Below, piece after piece: positions 38,301-52,200 of a DNA stretch of 64,000 bases. Origin of the DNA: Panagrolaimus kolymaensis (taxonomy: Eukaryota > Nematoda > Chromadorea > Rhabditida > Panagrolaimidae). The notes beneath the pieces were generated by a model that had not been told where the DNA came from, ran no database searches, and worked only from the letters and a program-made list of their open reading frames with translations. The number at the start of each line of letters is the position of its first letter. Positions within the stretch are counted from its first letter, which is position 1. The translations under genes and the position numbers were made by a program. Where the stretch lies: NCBI GenBank assembly GCA_028622995.1, contig JAJQJQ010000037.1, positions 868,001 to 932,000 of the forward strand, in the 5' to 3' direction.

Positions 38301-41300
38301 GTGCATGCGATTCAAAATCCCGTTGGGAATAATTTTAATATATTTAATAATAAATATTGAAAACAAAAAAACCTCTGAAAAAAAAAATTCTAATTCAAAA
38401 CTTAAAAATTTGAATATTTAATATTGGTTTTTAAATTTCAAAGTCACATAACTCGATTTGAGCCTTATCTTTCACTAAAGAAATATGTTACCGATTTTAT
38501 AGGTATTTATGTTATTTATCACTTTTGATAAACAAAATTTTTTTTAAGCTTTCATACTTATGTGCTTGGAATTATTTTTACTTTATCAAAGCATTTTTTG
38601 CTTTAAGTAATAATTTTTGGATGCTTCCAAATCGGCACCATAGGAACCGTTTTGAAAAATATCATTGAAAATGGATGTAAAATAGCATAAAATATGATAA
38701 AAATAAAGCACAATTTTTCTGCAATTTTTTTTCTTATTCAAAAAGTTTTAAATTAAATTTTATGTCTCTATGGGTTGCTTGATGCATCAAATAAATAAAT
38801 AATTTCTGGTTGAAGGTCTTATTTGGTAGGGAAATCTCTAAGATTACTCAAATATTTTTTAAAAAATATAAGAAAAATATCTGGTTCAAAAAATCCATAT
38901 GCTTTATTGAGCTCCGTAACTCAAATCGAGTTTCAGCAATATTTAAGCTTAACACATGTGTTAATAAAAAATGGTTCATCGATTTGAGAGTTCACCTGCA
39001 GCGAATACAAAATCCTGTTGGGAATAATTTTAATATATTTAATAATGAATATTTAAAACAAAAAATCAATATCTCCAATTCAAGCCGTAATTCAAAACGA
39101 GATTCACTAATGTCCATCCTCAATGCTTGATGAAAGGGTTCAAAAATAAAAGTTCATTGATTGAGGTACTTCCCGTGCATGCGATTCAAAATCCCGTTGG
39201 GAATAATTTTAATATATTTAATAATAAATATTGAAAACAAAAAAACCTCTGAAAAAAAAAATTCTAATTCAAAACTTAAAAATTTGAATATTTAATATTG
39301 GTTTTTAAATTTCAAAGCCACATAACTCGATTTGTGCCTTATCTTTCACTAAAGAAATATGTTACCGATTTTATAGGTATTTATGTTATTTATCACTTTT
39401 GATAAACAAAATTTTTTTTAAGCTTTCATACTTATGTGCTTGGAATTATTTTTACTTTATCAAAGCATTTTTTGCTTTAAGTAATAATTTTTGGATGCTT
39501 CCAAATCGGCACCATAGGAACCGTTTTGAAAAATATCATTGAAAATGGATGTAAAATAGCATAAAATATGATAAAAATAAAGCACAATTTTTCTGCAATT
39601 TTTTTTCTTATTCAAAAAGTTTTAAATTAAATTTTATGTCTCTATGGGTTGCTTGATGCATCAAATAAATAAATAATTTCTGGTTGAAGGTCTTATTTGG
39701 TAGGGAAATCTCTAAGATTACTCAAATATTTTTTAAAAAATATAAGAAAAATATCTGGTTCAAAAAATCCATATGCTTTATTGAGCTCCGTAACTCAAAT
39801 CGAGTTTCAGCAATATTTAAGCTTAACACATGTGTTAATAAAAAATGGTTCATCGATTTGAGAGTTCACCTGCAGCGAATACAAAATCCTGTTGGGAATA
39901 ATTTTAATATATTTAATAATGAATATTTAAAACAAAAAATCAATATCTCCAATTCAAGCCGTAATTCAAAACGAGATTCACTAATGTCCATCCTCAATGC
40001 TTGATGAAAGGGTTCAAAAATAAAAGTTCATTGATTGAGGTACTTCCCGTGCATGCGATTCAAAATCCCGTTGGGAATAATTTTAATATATTTAATAATA
40101 AATATTGAAAACAAAAAAACCTCTGAAAAAAAAAATTCTAATTCAAAACTTAAAAATTTGAATATTTAATATTGGTTTTTAAATTTCAAAGTCACATAAC
40201 TCGATTTGTGCCTTATCTTTCACTAAAGAAATATGTTACCGATTTTATAGGTATTTATGTTATTTATCACTTTTGATAAACAAAATTTTTTTTAAGCTTT
40301 CATACTTATGTGCTTGGAATTATTTTTACTTTATCAAAGCATATTTTGCTTTAAGTAATAATTTTTGGATGCTTCCAAATCGGCACCATAGGAACCGTTT
40401 TGAAAAATATCATTGAAAATGGATGTAAAATAGCATAAAATATGATAAAAATAAAGCACAATTTTTCTGCAATTTTTTTTCTTATTCAAAAAGTTTTAAA
40501 TTAAATTTTATGTCTCTATGGGTTGCTTGATGCATCAAATAAATAAATAATTTCTGGTTGAAGGTCTTATTTGGTAGGGAAATCTCTAAGATTACTCAAA
40601 TATTTTTTAAAAAATATAAGAAAAATATCTGGTTCAAAAAATCCATATGCTTTATTGAGCTCCGTAACTCAAATCGAGTTTCAGCAATATTTAAGCTTAA
40701 CACATGTGTTAATAAAAAATGGTTCATCGATTTGAGAGTTCACCTGCAGCGAATACAAAATCCTGTTGGGAATAATTTTAATATATTTAATAATGAATAT
40801 TTAAAACAAAAAATCAATATCTCCAATTCAAGCCGTAATTCAAAACGAGATTCACTAATGTCCATCCTCAATGCTTGATGAAAGGGTTCAAAAATAAAAG
40901 TTCATTGATTGAGGTACTTCCCGTGCATGCGATTCAAAATCCCGTTGGGAATAATTTTAATATATTTAATAATAAATATTGAAAACAAAAAAACCTCTGA
41001 AAAAAAAAATTCTAATTCAAAACTTAAAAATTTGAATATTTAATATTGGTTTTTAAATTTCAAAGCCACATAACTCGATTTGTGCCTTATCTTTCACTAA
41101 AGAAATATGTTACCGATTTTATAGGTATTTATGTTATTTATCACTTTTGATAAACAAAATTTTTTTTAAGCTTTCATACTTATGTGCTTGGAATTATTTT
41201 TACTTTATCAAAGCATTTTTTGCTTTAAGTAATAATTTTTGGATGCTTCCAAATCGGCACCATAGGAACCGTTTTGAAAAATATCATTGAAAATGGATGT

Positions 41301-44300
41301 AAAATAGCATAAAATATGATAAAAATAAAGCACAATTTTTCTGCAATTTTTTTTCTTATTCAAAAAGTTTTAAATTAAATTTTATGTCTCTATGGGTTGC
41401 TTGATGCATCAAATAAATAAATAATTTCTGGTTGAAGGTCTTATTTGGTAGGGAAATCTCTAAGATTACTCAAATATTTTTTAAAAAATATAAGAAAAAT
41501 ATCTGGTTCAAAAAATCCATATGCTTTATTGAGCTCCGTAACTCAAATCGAGTTTCAGCAATATTTAAGCTTAACACATGTGTTAATAAAAAATGGTTCA
41601 TCGATTTGAGAGTTCACCTGCAGCGAATACAAAATCCTGTTGGGAATAATTTTAATATATTTAATAATGAATATTTAAAACAAAAAATCAATATCTCCAA
41701 TTCAAGCCGTAATTCAAAACGAGATTCACTAATGTCCATCCTCAATGCTTGATGAAAGGGTTCAAAAATAAAAGTTCATTGATTGAGGTACTTCCCGTGC
41801 ATGCGATTCAAAATCCCGTTGGGAATAATTTTAATATATTTAATAATAAATATTGAAAACAAAAAAACCTCTGAAAAAAAAAATTCTAATTCAAAACTTA
41901 AAAATTTGAATATTTAATATTGGTTTTTAAATTTCAAAGTCACATAACTCGATTTGTGCCTTATCTTTCACTAAAGAAATATGTTACCGATTTTATAGGT
42001 ATTTATGTTATTTATCACTTTTGATAAACAAAATTTTTTTTAAGCTTTCATACTTATGTGCTTGGAATTATTTTTACTTTATCAAAGCATATTTTGCTTT
42101 AAGTAATAATTTTTGGATGCTTCCAAATCGGCACCATAGGAACCGTTTTGAAAAATATCATTGAAAATGGATGTAAAATAGCATAAAATATGATAAAAAT
42201 AAAGCACAATTTTTCTGCAATTTTTTTTCTTATTCAAAAAGTTTTAAATTAAATTTTATGTCTCTATGGGTTGCTTGATGCATCAAATAAATAAATAATT
42301 TCTGGTTGAAGGTCTTATTTGGTAGGGAAATCTCTAAGATTACTCAAATATTTTTTAAAAAATATAAGAAAAATATCTGGTTCAAAAAATCCATATGCTT
42401 TATTGAGCTCCGTAACTCAAATCGAGTTTCAGCAATATTTAAGCTTAACACATGTGTTAATAAAAAATGGTTCATCGATTTGAGAGTTCACCTGCAGCGA
42501 ATACAAAATCCTGTTGGGAATAATTTTAATATATTTAATAATGAATATTTAAAACAAAAAATCAATATCTCCAATTCAAGCCGTAATTCAAAACGAGATT
42601 CACTAATGTCCATCCTCAATGCTTGATGAAAGGGTTCAAAAATAAAAGTTCATTGATTGAGGTACTTCCCGTGCATGCGATTCAAAATCCCGTTGGGAAT
42701 AATTTTAATATATTTAATAATAAATATTGAAAACAAAAAAACCTCTGAAAAAAAAAATTCTAATTCAAAACTTAAAAATTTGAATATTTAATATTGGTTT
42801 TTAAATTTCAAAGTCACATAACTCGATTTGAGCCTTATCTTTTACTAAAGAAATATGTTACCGATTTTATAGGTATTTATGTTATTTATCACTTTTGATA
42901 AACAAAATTTTTTTTAAGCTTTCATACTTATGTGCTTGGAATTATTTTTACTTTATCAAAGCATTTTTTGCTTTAAGTAATAATTTTTGGATGCTTCCAA
43001 ATCGGCACCATAGGAACCGTTTTGAAAAATATCATTGAAAATGGATGTAAAATAGCATAAAATATGATAAAAATAAAGCACAATTTTTCTGCAATTTTTT
43101 TTCTTATTCAAAAAGTTTTAAATTAAATTTTATGTCTCTATGGGTTGCTTGATGCATCAAATAAATAAATAATTTCTGGTTGAAGGTCTTATTTGGTAGG
43201 GAAATCTCTAAGATTACTCAAATATTTTTTAAAAAATATAAGAAAAATATCTGGTTCAAAAAATCCATATGCTTTATTGAGCTCCGTAACTCAAATCGAG
43301 TTTCAGCAATATTTAAGCTTAACACATGTGTTAATAAAAAATGGTTCATCGATTTGAGAGTTCACCTGCAGCGAATACAAAATCCTGTTGGGAATAATTT
43401 TAATATATTTAATAATGAATATTTAAAACAAAAAATCAATATCTCCAATTCAAGCCGTAATTCAAAACGAGATTCACTAATGTCCATCCTCAATGCTTGA
43501 TGAAAGGGTTCAAAAATAAAAGTTCATTGATTGAGGTACTTCCCGTGCATGCGATTCAAAATCCCGTTGGGAATAATTTTAATATATTTAATAATAAATA
43601 TTGAAAACAAAAAAACCTCTGAAAAAAAAAATTCTAATTCAAAACTTAAAAATTTGAATATTTAATATTGGTTTTTAAATTTCAAAGCCACATAACTCGA
43701 TTTGTGCCTTATCTTTCACTAAAGAAATATGTTACCGATTTTATAGGTATTTATGTTATTTATCACTTTTGATAAACAAAATTTTTTTTAAGCTTTCATA
43801 CTTATGTGCTTGGAATTATTTTTACTTTATCAAAGCATTTTTTGCTTTAAGTAATAATTTTTGGATGCTTCCAAATCGGCACCATAGGAACCGTTTTGAA
43901 AAATATCATTGAAAATGGATGTAAAATAGCATAAAATATGATAAAAATAAAGCACAATTTTTCTGCAATTTTTTTTCTTATTCAAAAAGTTTTAAATTAA
44001 ATTTTATGTCTCTATGGGTTGCTTGATGCATCAAATAAATAAATAATTTCTGGTTGAAGGTCTTATTTGGTAGGGAAATCTCTAAGATTACTCAAATATT
44101 TTTTAAAAAATATAAGAAAAATATCTGGTTCAAAAAATCCATATGCTTTATTGAGCTCCGTAACTCAAATCGAGTTTCAGCAATATTTAAGCTTAACACA
44201 TGTGTTAATAAAAAATGGTTCATCGATTTGAGAGTTCACCTGCAGCGAATACAAAATCCTGTTGGGAATAATTTTAATATATTTAATAATGAATATTTAA

Positions 44301-45801
44301 AACAAAAAATCAATATCTCCAATTCAAGCCGTAATTCAAAACGAGATTCACTAATGTCCATCCTCAATGCTTGATGAAAGGGTTCAAAAATAAAAGTTCA
44401 TTGATTGAGGTACTTCCCGTGCATGCGATTCAAAATCCCGTTGGGAATAATTTTAATATATTTAATAATAAATATTGAAAACAAAAAAACCTCTGAAAAA
44501 AAAAATTCTAATTCAAAACTTAAAAATTTGAATATTTAATATTGGTTTTTAAATTTCAAAGTCACATAACTCGATTTGAGCCTTATCTTTCACTAAAGAA
44601 ATATGTTACCGATTTTATAGGTATTTATGTTATTTATCACTTTTGATAAACAAAATTTTTTTTAAGCTTTCATACTTATGTGCTTGGAATTATTTTTACT
44701 TTATCAAAGCATTTTTTGCTTTAAGTAATAATTTTTGGATGCTTCCAAATCGGCACCATAGGAACCGTTTTGAAAAATATCATTGAAAATGGATGTAAAA
44801 TAGCATAAAATATGATAAAAATAAAGCACAATTTTTCTGCAATTTTTTTTCTTATTCAAAAAGTTTTAAATTAAATTTTATGTCTCTATGGGTTGCTTGA
44901 TGCATCAAATAAATAAATAATTTCTGGTTGAAGGTCTTATTTGGTAGGGAAATCTCTAAGATTACTCAAATATTTTTTAAAAAATATAAGAAAAATATCT
45001 GGTTCAAAAAATCCATATGCTTTATTGAGCTCCGTAACTCAAATCGAGTTTCAGCAATATTTAAGCTTAACACATGTGTTAATAAAAAATGGTTCATCGA
45101 TTTGAGAGTTCACCTGCAGCGAATACAAAATCCTGTTGGGAATAATTTTAATATATTTAATAATGAATATTTAAAACAAAAAATCAATATCTCCAATTCA
45201 AGCCGTAATTCAAAACGAGATTCACTAATGTCCATCCTCAATGCTTGATGAAAGGGTTCAAAAATAAAAGTTCATTGATTGAGGTACTTCCCGTGCATGC
45301 GATTCAAAATCCCGTTGGGAATAATTTTAATATATTTAATAATAAATATTGAAAACAAAAAAACCTCTGAAAAAAAAAATTCTAATTCAAAACTTAAAAA
45401 TTTGAATATTTAATATTGGTTTTTAAATTTCAAAGTCACATAACTCGATTTGTGCCTTATCTTTCACTAAAGAAATATGTTACCGATTTTATAGGTATTT
45501 ATGTTATTTATCACTTTTGATAAACAAAATTTTTTTTAAGCTTTCATACTTATGTGCTTGGAATTATTTTTACTTTATCAAAGCATATTTTGCTTTAAGT
45601 AATAATTTTTGGATGCTTCCAAATCGGCACCATAGGAACCGTTTTGAAAAATATCATTGAAAATGGATGTAAAATAGCATAAAATATGATAAAAATAAAG
45701 CACAATTTTTCTGCAATTTTTTTTCTTATTCAAAAAGTTTTAAATTAAATTTTATGTCTCTATGGGTTGCTTGATGCATCAAATAAATAAATAATTTCTG
45801 G
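35314..45801. repeat. Twelve pentamers with a 1748-bp two-unit period
   Basis: Marker states alternate between neighbouring units. Units 35314, 37062, 38810, 40558 and 43180 have gccacataac with tttgtgcc (C at 35822, 37570, 39318, 41066, 43688). Units 36188, 37936 and 44054 have gtcacataac with tttgagcc. Units 39684, 41432 and 44928 have gtcacataac with tttgtgcc and the catatttt loop change. The unit at 42306 interrupts the alternation with the ordinary T-marker type. The spacing shows that two-unit blocks, not single units, were amplified. Confidence 0.88.
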
Positions 45802-48800
45802 TTGAAGGTCTTATTTGGTAGGGAAATCTCTAAGATTACTCAAATATTTTTTAAAAAATATAAGAAAAATATCTGGTTCAAAAAATCCATATGCTTTATT
45901 GAGCTCCGTAACTCAAATCGAGTTTCAGCAATATTTAAGCTTAACACATGTGTTAATAAAAAATGGTTCATCGATTTGAGAGTTCACCTGCAGCGAATAC
46001 AAAATCCTGTTGGGAATAATTTTAATATATTTAATAATGAATATTTAAAACAAAAAATCAATATCTCCAATTCAAGCCGTAATTCAAAACGAGATTCACT
46101 AATGTCCATCCTCAATGCTTGATGAAAGGGTTCAAAAATAAAAGTTCATTGATTGAGGTACTTCCCGTGCATGCGATTCAAAATCCCGTTGGGAATAATT
46201 TTAATATATTTAATAATAAATATTGAAAACAAAAAAACCTCTGAAAAAAAAAATTCTAATTCAAAACTTAAAAATTTGAATATTTAATATTGGTTTTTAA
46301 ATTTCAAAGTCACATAACTCGATTTGAGCCTTATCTTTTACTAAAGAAATATGTTACCGATTTTATAGGTATTTATGTTATTTATCACTTTTGATAAACA
46401 AAATTTTTTTTAAGCTTTCATACTTATGTGCTTGGAATTATTTTTACTTTATCAAAGCATTTTTTGCTTTAAGTAATAATTTTTGGATGCTTCCAAATCG
46501 GCACCATAGGAACCGTTTTGAAAAATATCATTGAAAATGGATGTAAAATAGCATAAAATATGATAAAAATAAAGCACAATTTTTCTGCAATTTTTTTTCT
46601 TATTCAAAAAGTTTTAAATTAAATTTTATGTCTCTATGGGTTGCTTGATGCATCAAATAAATAAATAATTTCTGGTTGAAGGTCTTATTTGGTAGGGAAA
46701 TCTCTAAGATTACTCAAATATTTTTTAAAAAATATAAGAAAAATATCTGGTTCAAAAAATCCATATGCTTTATTGAGCTCCGTAACTCAAATCGAGTTTC
46801 AGCAATATTTAAGCTTAACACATGTGTTAATAAAAAATGGTTCATCGATTTGAGAGTTCACCTGCAGCGAATACAAAATCCTGTTGGGAATAATTTTAAT
46901 ATATTTAATAATGAATATTTAAAACAAAAAATCAATATCTCCAATTCAAGCCGTAATTCAAAACGAGATTCACTAATGTCCATCCTCAATGCTTGATGAA
47001 AGGGTTCAAAAATAAAAGTTCATTGATTGAGGTACTTCCCGTGCATGCGATTCAAAATCCCGTTGGGAATAATTTTAATATATTTAATAATAAATATTGA
47101 AAACAAAAAAACCTCTGAAAAAAAAAATTCTAATTCAAAACTTAAAAATTTGAATATTTAATATTGGTTTTTAAATTTCAAAGTCACATAACTCGATTTG
47201 AGCCTTATCTTTTACTAAAGAAATATGTTACCGATTTTATAGGTATTTATGTTATTTATCACTTTTGATAAACAAAATTTTTTTTAAGCTTTCATACTTA
47301 TGTGCTTGGAATTATTTTTACTTTATCAAAGCATTTTTTGCTTTAAGTAATAAATTTTGGATGCTTCCAAATCGGCACCATAGGAACCGTTTTGAAAAAT
47401 ATCATTGAAAATGGATGTAAAATAGCATAAAATATGATAAAAATAAAGCACAATTTTTCTGCAATTTTTTTTCTTATTCAAAAAGTTTTAAATTAAATTT
47501 TATGTCTCTATGGGTTGCTTGATGCATCAAATAAATAAATAATTTCTGGTTGAAGGTCTTATTTGGTAGGGAAATCTCTAAGATTACTCAAATATTTTTT
47601 AAAAAATATAAGAAAAATATCTGGTTCAAAAAATCCATATGCTTTATTGAGCTCCGTAACTCAAATCGAGTTTCAGCAATATTTAAGCTTAACACATGTG
47701 TTAATAAAAAATGGTTCATCGATTTGAGAGTTCACCTGCAGCGAATACAAAATCCTGTTGGGAATAATTTTAATATATTTAATAATGAATATTTAAAACA
47801 AAAAATCAATATCTCCAATTCAAGCCGTAATTCAAAACGAGATTCACTAATGTCCATCCTCAATGCTTGATGAAAGGGTTCAAAAATAAAAGTTCATTGA
47901 TTGAGGTACTTCCCGTGCATGCGATTCAAAATCCCGTTGGGAATAATTTTAATATATTTAATAATAAATATTGAAAACAAAAAAACCTCTGAAAAAAAAA
48001 ATTCTAATTCAAAACTTAAAAATTTGAATATTTAATATTGGTTTTTAAATTTCAAAGTCACATAACTCGATTTGAGCCTTATCTTTCACTAAAGAAATAT
48101 GTTACCGATTTTATAGGTATTTATGTTATTTATCACTTTTGATAAACAAAATTTTTTTTAAGCTTTCATACTTATGTGCTTGGAATTATTTTTACTTTAT
48201 CAAAGCATTTTTTGCTTTAAGTAATAATTTTTGGATGCTTCCAAATCGGCACCATAGGAACCGTTTTGAAAAATATCATTGAAAATGGATGTAAAATAGC
48301 ATAAAATATGATAAAAATAAAGCACAATTTTTCTGCAATTTTTTTTCTTATTCAAAAAGTTTTAAATTAAATTTTATGTCTCTATGGGTTGCTTGATGCA
48401 TCAAATAAATAAATAATTTCTGGTTGAAGGTCTTATTTGGTAGGGAAATCTCTAAGATTACTCAAATATTTTTTAAAAAATATAAGAAAAATATCTGGTT
48501 CAAAAAATCCATATGCTTTATTGAGCTCCGTAACTCAAATCGAGTTTCAGCAATATTTAAGCTTAACACATGTGTTAATAAAAAATGGTTCATCGATTTG
48601 AGAGTTCACCTGCAGCGAATACAAAATCCTGTTGGGAATAATTTTAATATATTTAATAATGAATATTTAAAACAAAAAATCAATATCTCCAATTCAAGCC
48701 GTAATTCAAAACGAGATTCACTAATGTCCATCCTCAATGCTTGATGAAAGGGTTCAAAAATAAAAGTTCATTGATTGAGGTACTTCCCGTGCATGCGATT

Positions 48801-49297
48801 CAAAATCCCGTTGGGAATAATTTTAATATATTTAATAATAAATATTGAAAACAAAAAAACCTCTGAAAAAAAAAATTCTAATTCAAAACTTAAAAATTTG
48901 AATATTTAATATTGGTTTTTAAATTTCAAAGTCACATAACTCGATTTGAGCCTTATCTTTTACTAAAGAAATATGTTACCGATTTTATAGGTATTTATGT
49001 TATTTATCACTTTTGATAAACAAAATTTTTTTTAAGCTTTCATACTTATGTGCTTGGAATTATTTTTACTTTATCAAAGCATTTTTTGCTTTAAGTAATA
49101 ATTTTTGGATGCTTCCAAATCGGCACCATAGGAACCGTTTTGAAAAATATCATTGAAAATGGATGTAAAATAGCATAAAATATGATAAAAATAAAGCACA
49201 ATTTTTCTGCAATTTTTTTTCTTATTCAAAAAGTTTTAAATTAAATTTTATGTCTCTATGGGTTGCTTGATGCATCAAATAAATAAATAATTTCTGG
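45802..49297. repeat. Four pentamers entering the 3496-bp domain
   Basis: Units at 45802, 46676, 47550 and 48424. Only 46676 carries the aataaatttt variant (47354). The unit at 47550 has the C marker and the other three have T. They resemble the four-unit blocks that follow but do not match them fully. Confidence 0.85.
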
Positions 49298-52200
49298 TTG
49301 AAGGTCTTATTTGGTAGGGAAATCTCTAAGATTACTCAAATATTTTTTAAAAAATATAAGAAAAATATCTGGTTCAAAAAATCCATATGCTTTATTGAGC
49401 TCCGTAACTCAAATCGAGTTTCAGCAATATTTAAGCTTAACACATGTGTTAATAAAAAATGGTTCATCGATTTGAGAGTTCACCTGCAGCGAATACAAAA
49501 TCCTGTTGGGAATAATTTTAATATATTTAATAATGAATATTTAAAACAAAAAATCAATATCTCCAATTCAAGCCGTAATTCAAAACGAGATTCACTAATG
49601 TCCATCCTCAATGCTTGATGAAAGGGTTCAAAAATAAAAGTTCATTGATTGAGGTACTTCCCGTGCATGCGATTCAAAATCCCGTTGGGAATAATTTTAA
49701 TATATTTAATAATAAATATTGAAAACAAAAAAACCTCTGAAAAAAAAAATTCTAATTCAAAACTTAAAAATTTGAATATTTAATATTGGTTTTTAAATTT
49801 CAAAGTCACATAACTCGATTTGAGCCTTATCTTTTACTAAAGAAATATGTTACCGATTTTATAGGTATTTATGTTATTTATCACTTTTGATAAACAAAAT
49901 TTTTTTTAAGCTTTCATACTTATGTGCTTGGAATTATTTTTACTTTATCAAAGCATTTTTTGCTTTAAGTAATAAATTTTGGATGCTTCCAAATCGGCAC
50001 CATAGGAACCGTTTTGAAAAATATCATTGAAAATGGATGTAAAATAGCATAAAATATGATAAAAATAAAGCACAATTTTTCTGCAATTTTTTTTCTTATT
50101 CAAAAAGTTTTAAATTAAATTTTATGTCTCTATGGGTTGCTTGATGCATCAAATAAATAAATAATTTCTGGTTGAAGGTCTTATTTGGTAGGGAAATCTC
50201 TAAGATTACTCAAATATTTTTTAAAAAATATAAGAAAAATATCTGGTTCAAAAAATCCATATGCTTTATTGAGCTCCGTAACTCAAATCGAGTTTCAGCA
50301 ATATTTAAGCTTAACACATGTGTTAATAAAAAATGGTTCATCGATTTGAGAGTTCACCTGCAGCGAATACAAAATCCTGTTGGGAATAATTTTAATATAT
50401 TTAATAATGAATATTTAAAACAAAAAATCAATATCTCCAATTCAAGCCGTAATTCAAAACGAGATTCACTAATGTCCATCCTCAATGCTTGATGAAAGGG
50501 TTCAAAAATAAAAGTTCATTGATTGAGGTACTTCCCGTGCATGCGATTCAAAATCCCGTTGGGAATAATTTTAATATATTTAATAATAAATATTGAAAAC
50601 AAAAAAACCTCTGAAAAAAAAAATTCTAATTCAAAACTTAAAAATTTGAATATTTAATATTGGTTTTTAAATTTCAAAGTCACATAACTCGATTTGAGCC
50701 TTATCTTTTACTAAAGAAATATGTTACCGATTTTATAGGTATTTATGTTATTTATCACTTTTGATAAACAAAATTTTTTTTAAGCTTTCATACTTATGTG
50801 CTTGGAATTATTTTTACTTTATCAAAGCATTTTTTGCTTTAAGTAATAAATTTTGGATGCTTCCAAATCGGCACCATAGGAACCGTTTTGAAAAATATCA
50901 TTGAAAATGGATGTAAAATAGCATAAAATATGATAAAAATAAAGCACAATTTTTCTGCAATTTTTTTTCTTATTCAAAAAGTTTTAAATTAAATTTTATG
51001 TCTCTATGGGTTGCTTGATGCATCAAATAAATAAATAATTTCTGGTTGAAGGTCTTATTTGGTAGGGAAATCTCTAAGATTACTCAAATATTTTTTAAAA
51101 AATATAAGAAAAATATCTGGTTCAAAAAATCCATATGCTTTATTGAGCTCCGTAACTCAAATCGAGTTTCAGCAATATTTAAGCTTAACACATGTGTTAA
51201 TAAAAAATGGTTCATCGATTTGAGAGTTCACCTGCAGCGAATACAAAATCCTGTTGGGAATAATTTTAATATATTTAATAATGAATATTTAAAACAAAAA
51301 ATCAATATCTCCAATTCAAGCCGTAATTCAAAACGAGATTCACTAATGTCCATCCTCAATGCTTGATGAAAGGGTTCAAAAATAAAAGTTCATTGATTGA
51401 GGTACTTCCCGTGCATGCGATTCAAAATCCCGTTGGGAATAATTTTAATATATTTAATAATAAATATTGAAAACAAAAAAACCTCTGAAAAAAAAAATTC
51501 TAATTCAAAACTTAAAAATTTGAATATTTAATATTGGTTTTTAAATTTCAAAGTCACATAACTCGATTTGAGCCTTATCTTTTACTAAAGAAATATGTTA
51601 CCGATTTTATAGGTATTTATGTTATTTATCACTTTTGATAAACAAAATTTTTTTTAAGCTTTCATACTTATGTGCTTGGAATTATTTTTACTTTATCAAA
51701 GCATTTTTTGCTTTAAGTAATAATTTTTGGATGCTTCCAAATCGGCACCATAGGAACCGTTTTGAAAAATATCATTGAAAATGGATGTAAAATAGCATAA
51801 AATATGATAAAAATAAAGCACAATTTTTCTGCAATTTTTTTTCTTATTCAAAAAGTTTTAAATTAAATTTTATGTCTCTATGGGTTGCTTGATGCATCAA
51901 ATAAATAAATAATTTCTGGTTGAAGGTCTTATTTGGTAGGGAAATCTCTAAGATTACTCAAATATTTTTTAAAAAATATAAGAAAAATATCTGGTTCAAA
52001 AAATCCATATGCTTTATTGAGCTCCGTAACTCAAATCGAGTTTCAGCAATATTTAAGCTTAACACATGTGTTAATAAAAAATGGTTCATCGATTTGAGAG
52101 TTCACCTGCAGCGAATACAAAATCCTGTTGGGAATAATTTTAATATATTTAATAATGAATATTTAAAACAAAAAATCAATATCTCCAATTCAAGCCGTAA

